The translations under genes and the position numbers were made by a program. DNA of 6,313 nt, taken from contig CAMYIQ010000254.1 of the NCBI GenBank assembly GCA_947258465.1, positions 1 to 6,313 of the forward strand, written 5' to 3'. Shown here piece by piece: positions 6,037 through 6,313 of this stretch (the first letter of the stretch is position 1; each line of letters opens with the position of its first letter). This DNA comes from an uncultured Erythrobacter sp. Lineage in GTDB: Bacteria; Pseudomonadota; Alphaproteobacteria; Sphingomonadales; Sphingomonadaceae. A model generated the notes under the pieces. The model did not search any database. It had not been told where the DNA came from and worked only from the letters and a program-made list of their open reading frames with translations.

Positions 6037-6313
6037 TCAGCGGCCTCCCGTGGCCCCTCGGCCGCTATACCGAGCACGGAGACGTCCACCTTGATTTCTC
6101 CGGCCTTTTCGAAGTTGAGCGTGATCGGAAACGCCGTGCCCTCGCTGAGTTTGTCTTGCAGTCCCATCAGCATCAGGTGCATGCCGCCGGGCGCAAGCGT
6201 GACCCGCTGGCCCGCCGGCAACTCAAGCGTTTCGATGTGTTTCATGCGGCTTATGTCGCCGTCCTTTTCGACGGCGTGAATCATGACGTGGCCGGCGACA
6301 GGCGTGGTCAGAC
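6033..6313 (-). CDS. PCuAC periplasmic copper chaperone, 5' end outside window
   Basis: The frame is open to the right edge of the window (LTTPVAGHVMIHAV...), so the ATG at 6284 is internal and the signal peptide and first strands lie outside. The visible part is the second half of the PCuAC (DUF461) cupredoxin-like fold. The Cu(I)-site pattern H-x10-M-x21-H-x-M is present exactly: His in MIHAVEKDGD, Met in SRMKHI, then His and Met in PGGMHLMLMGL. The C-terminal strands PITLNFEKAGEIKVDVSV complete the domain. PCuAC proteins bind Cu(I) in the periplasm and hand it to cytochrome oxidase, often together with Sco. The 4-bp overlap with the Sco-like gene downstream supports coupled translation and a joint role. 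Confidence 0.93.
   Translation of the reverse strand, partial: LTTPVAGHVMIHAVEKDGDISRMKHIETLELPAGQRVTLAPGGMHLMLMGLQDKLSEGTAFPITLNFEKAGEIKVDVSVLGIAAEGPREAAE

Overview
This window carries the ends of two convergent copper-handling gene groups from a GC-rich proteobacterium. An alphaproteobacterium, perhaps a sphingomonad or relative, is my best guess. It rests on the PCuAC / Sco-like / DsbA-like / CcdA gene order and the codon bias, not on a marker gene. The window is cut at both ends inside genes: copA on the left (+ strand) and a PCuAC chaperone gene on the right (- strand).

Left part, + strand (1-2819). The first gene is most of a P1B-1 copper-exporting ATPase (CopA), with all catalytic and Cu(I) motifs intact. 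Its stop overlaps a 26-codon ORF that has a perfect Shine-Dalgarno. That ORF in turn overlaps the start of a 166-aa multi-pass membrane protein of unknown function. The three reading frames are chained by ATGA overlaps.

Middle part, + strand (2812-3477). This is a graveyard of three gene fragments joined end to end. It holds the N-terminal part of a ccdA gene (frameshift plus an in-frame stop), the C-terminal effector part of a MerR-family regulator without its DNA-binding domain, and a ynfA (UPF0060) gene that lacks its first codons and has a -1 frameshift. Both joins fall at places where the two partners look alike and keep one reading frame, which suggests deletions between short similar sequences.

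Right part, - strand (6313-3523). Reading leftward, the genes are a PCuAC periplasmic copper chaperone (partial, full H-x10-M-x21-H-x-M site), a Sco-like thioredoxin-fold protein with a CxxxC motif, a membrane-anchored ScsC/Com1-like DsbA-family protein (CSYC), and an intact CcdA. They are closely spaced (4-bp overlap, 19 nt and 30 nt) and probably form one operon. A good candidate CueR-type operator lies just after ccdA, directly upstream of a 68-aa protein of unknown function with a strong ribosome binding site.

Working model (inference): CopA pumps Cu(I) out of the cytoplasm. PCuAC and the Sco-like protein carry copper in the periplasm and may feed cytochrome oxidase assembly. CcdA passes electrons from the cytoplasm to the ScsC-like and Sco-like thiol proteins, keeping their cysteines reduced. 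No RNA genes, CRISPR arrays, insertion sequences or convincing terminators were seen.
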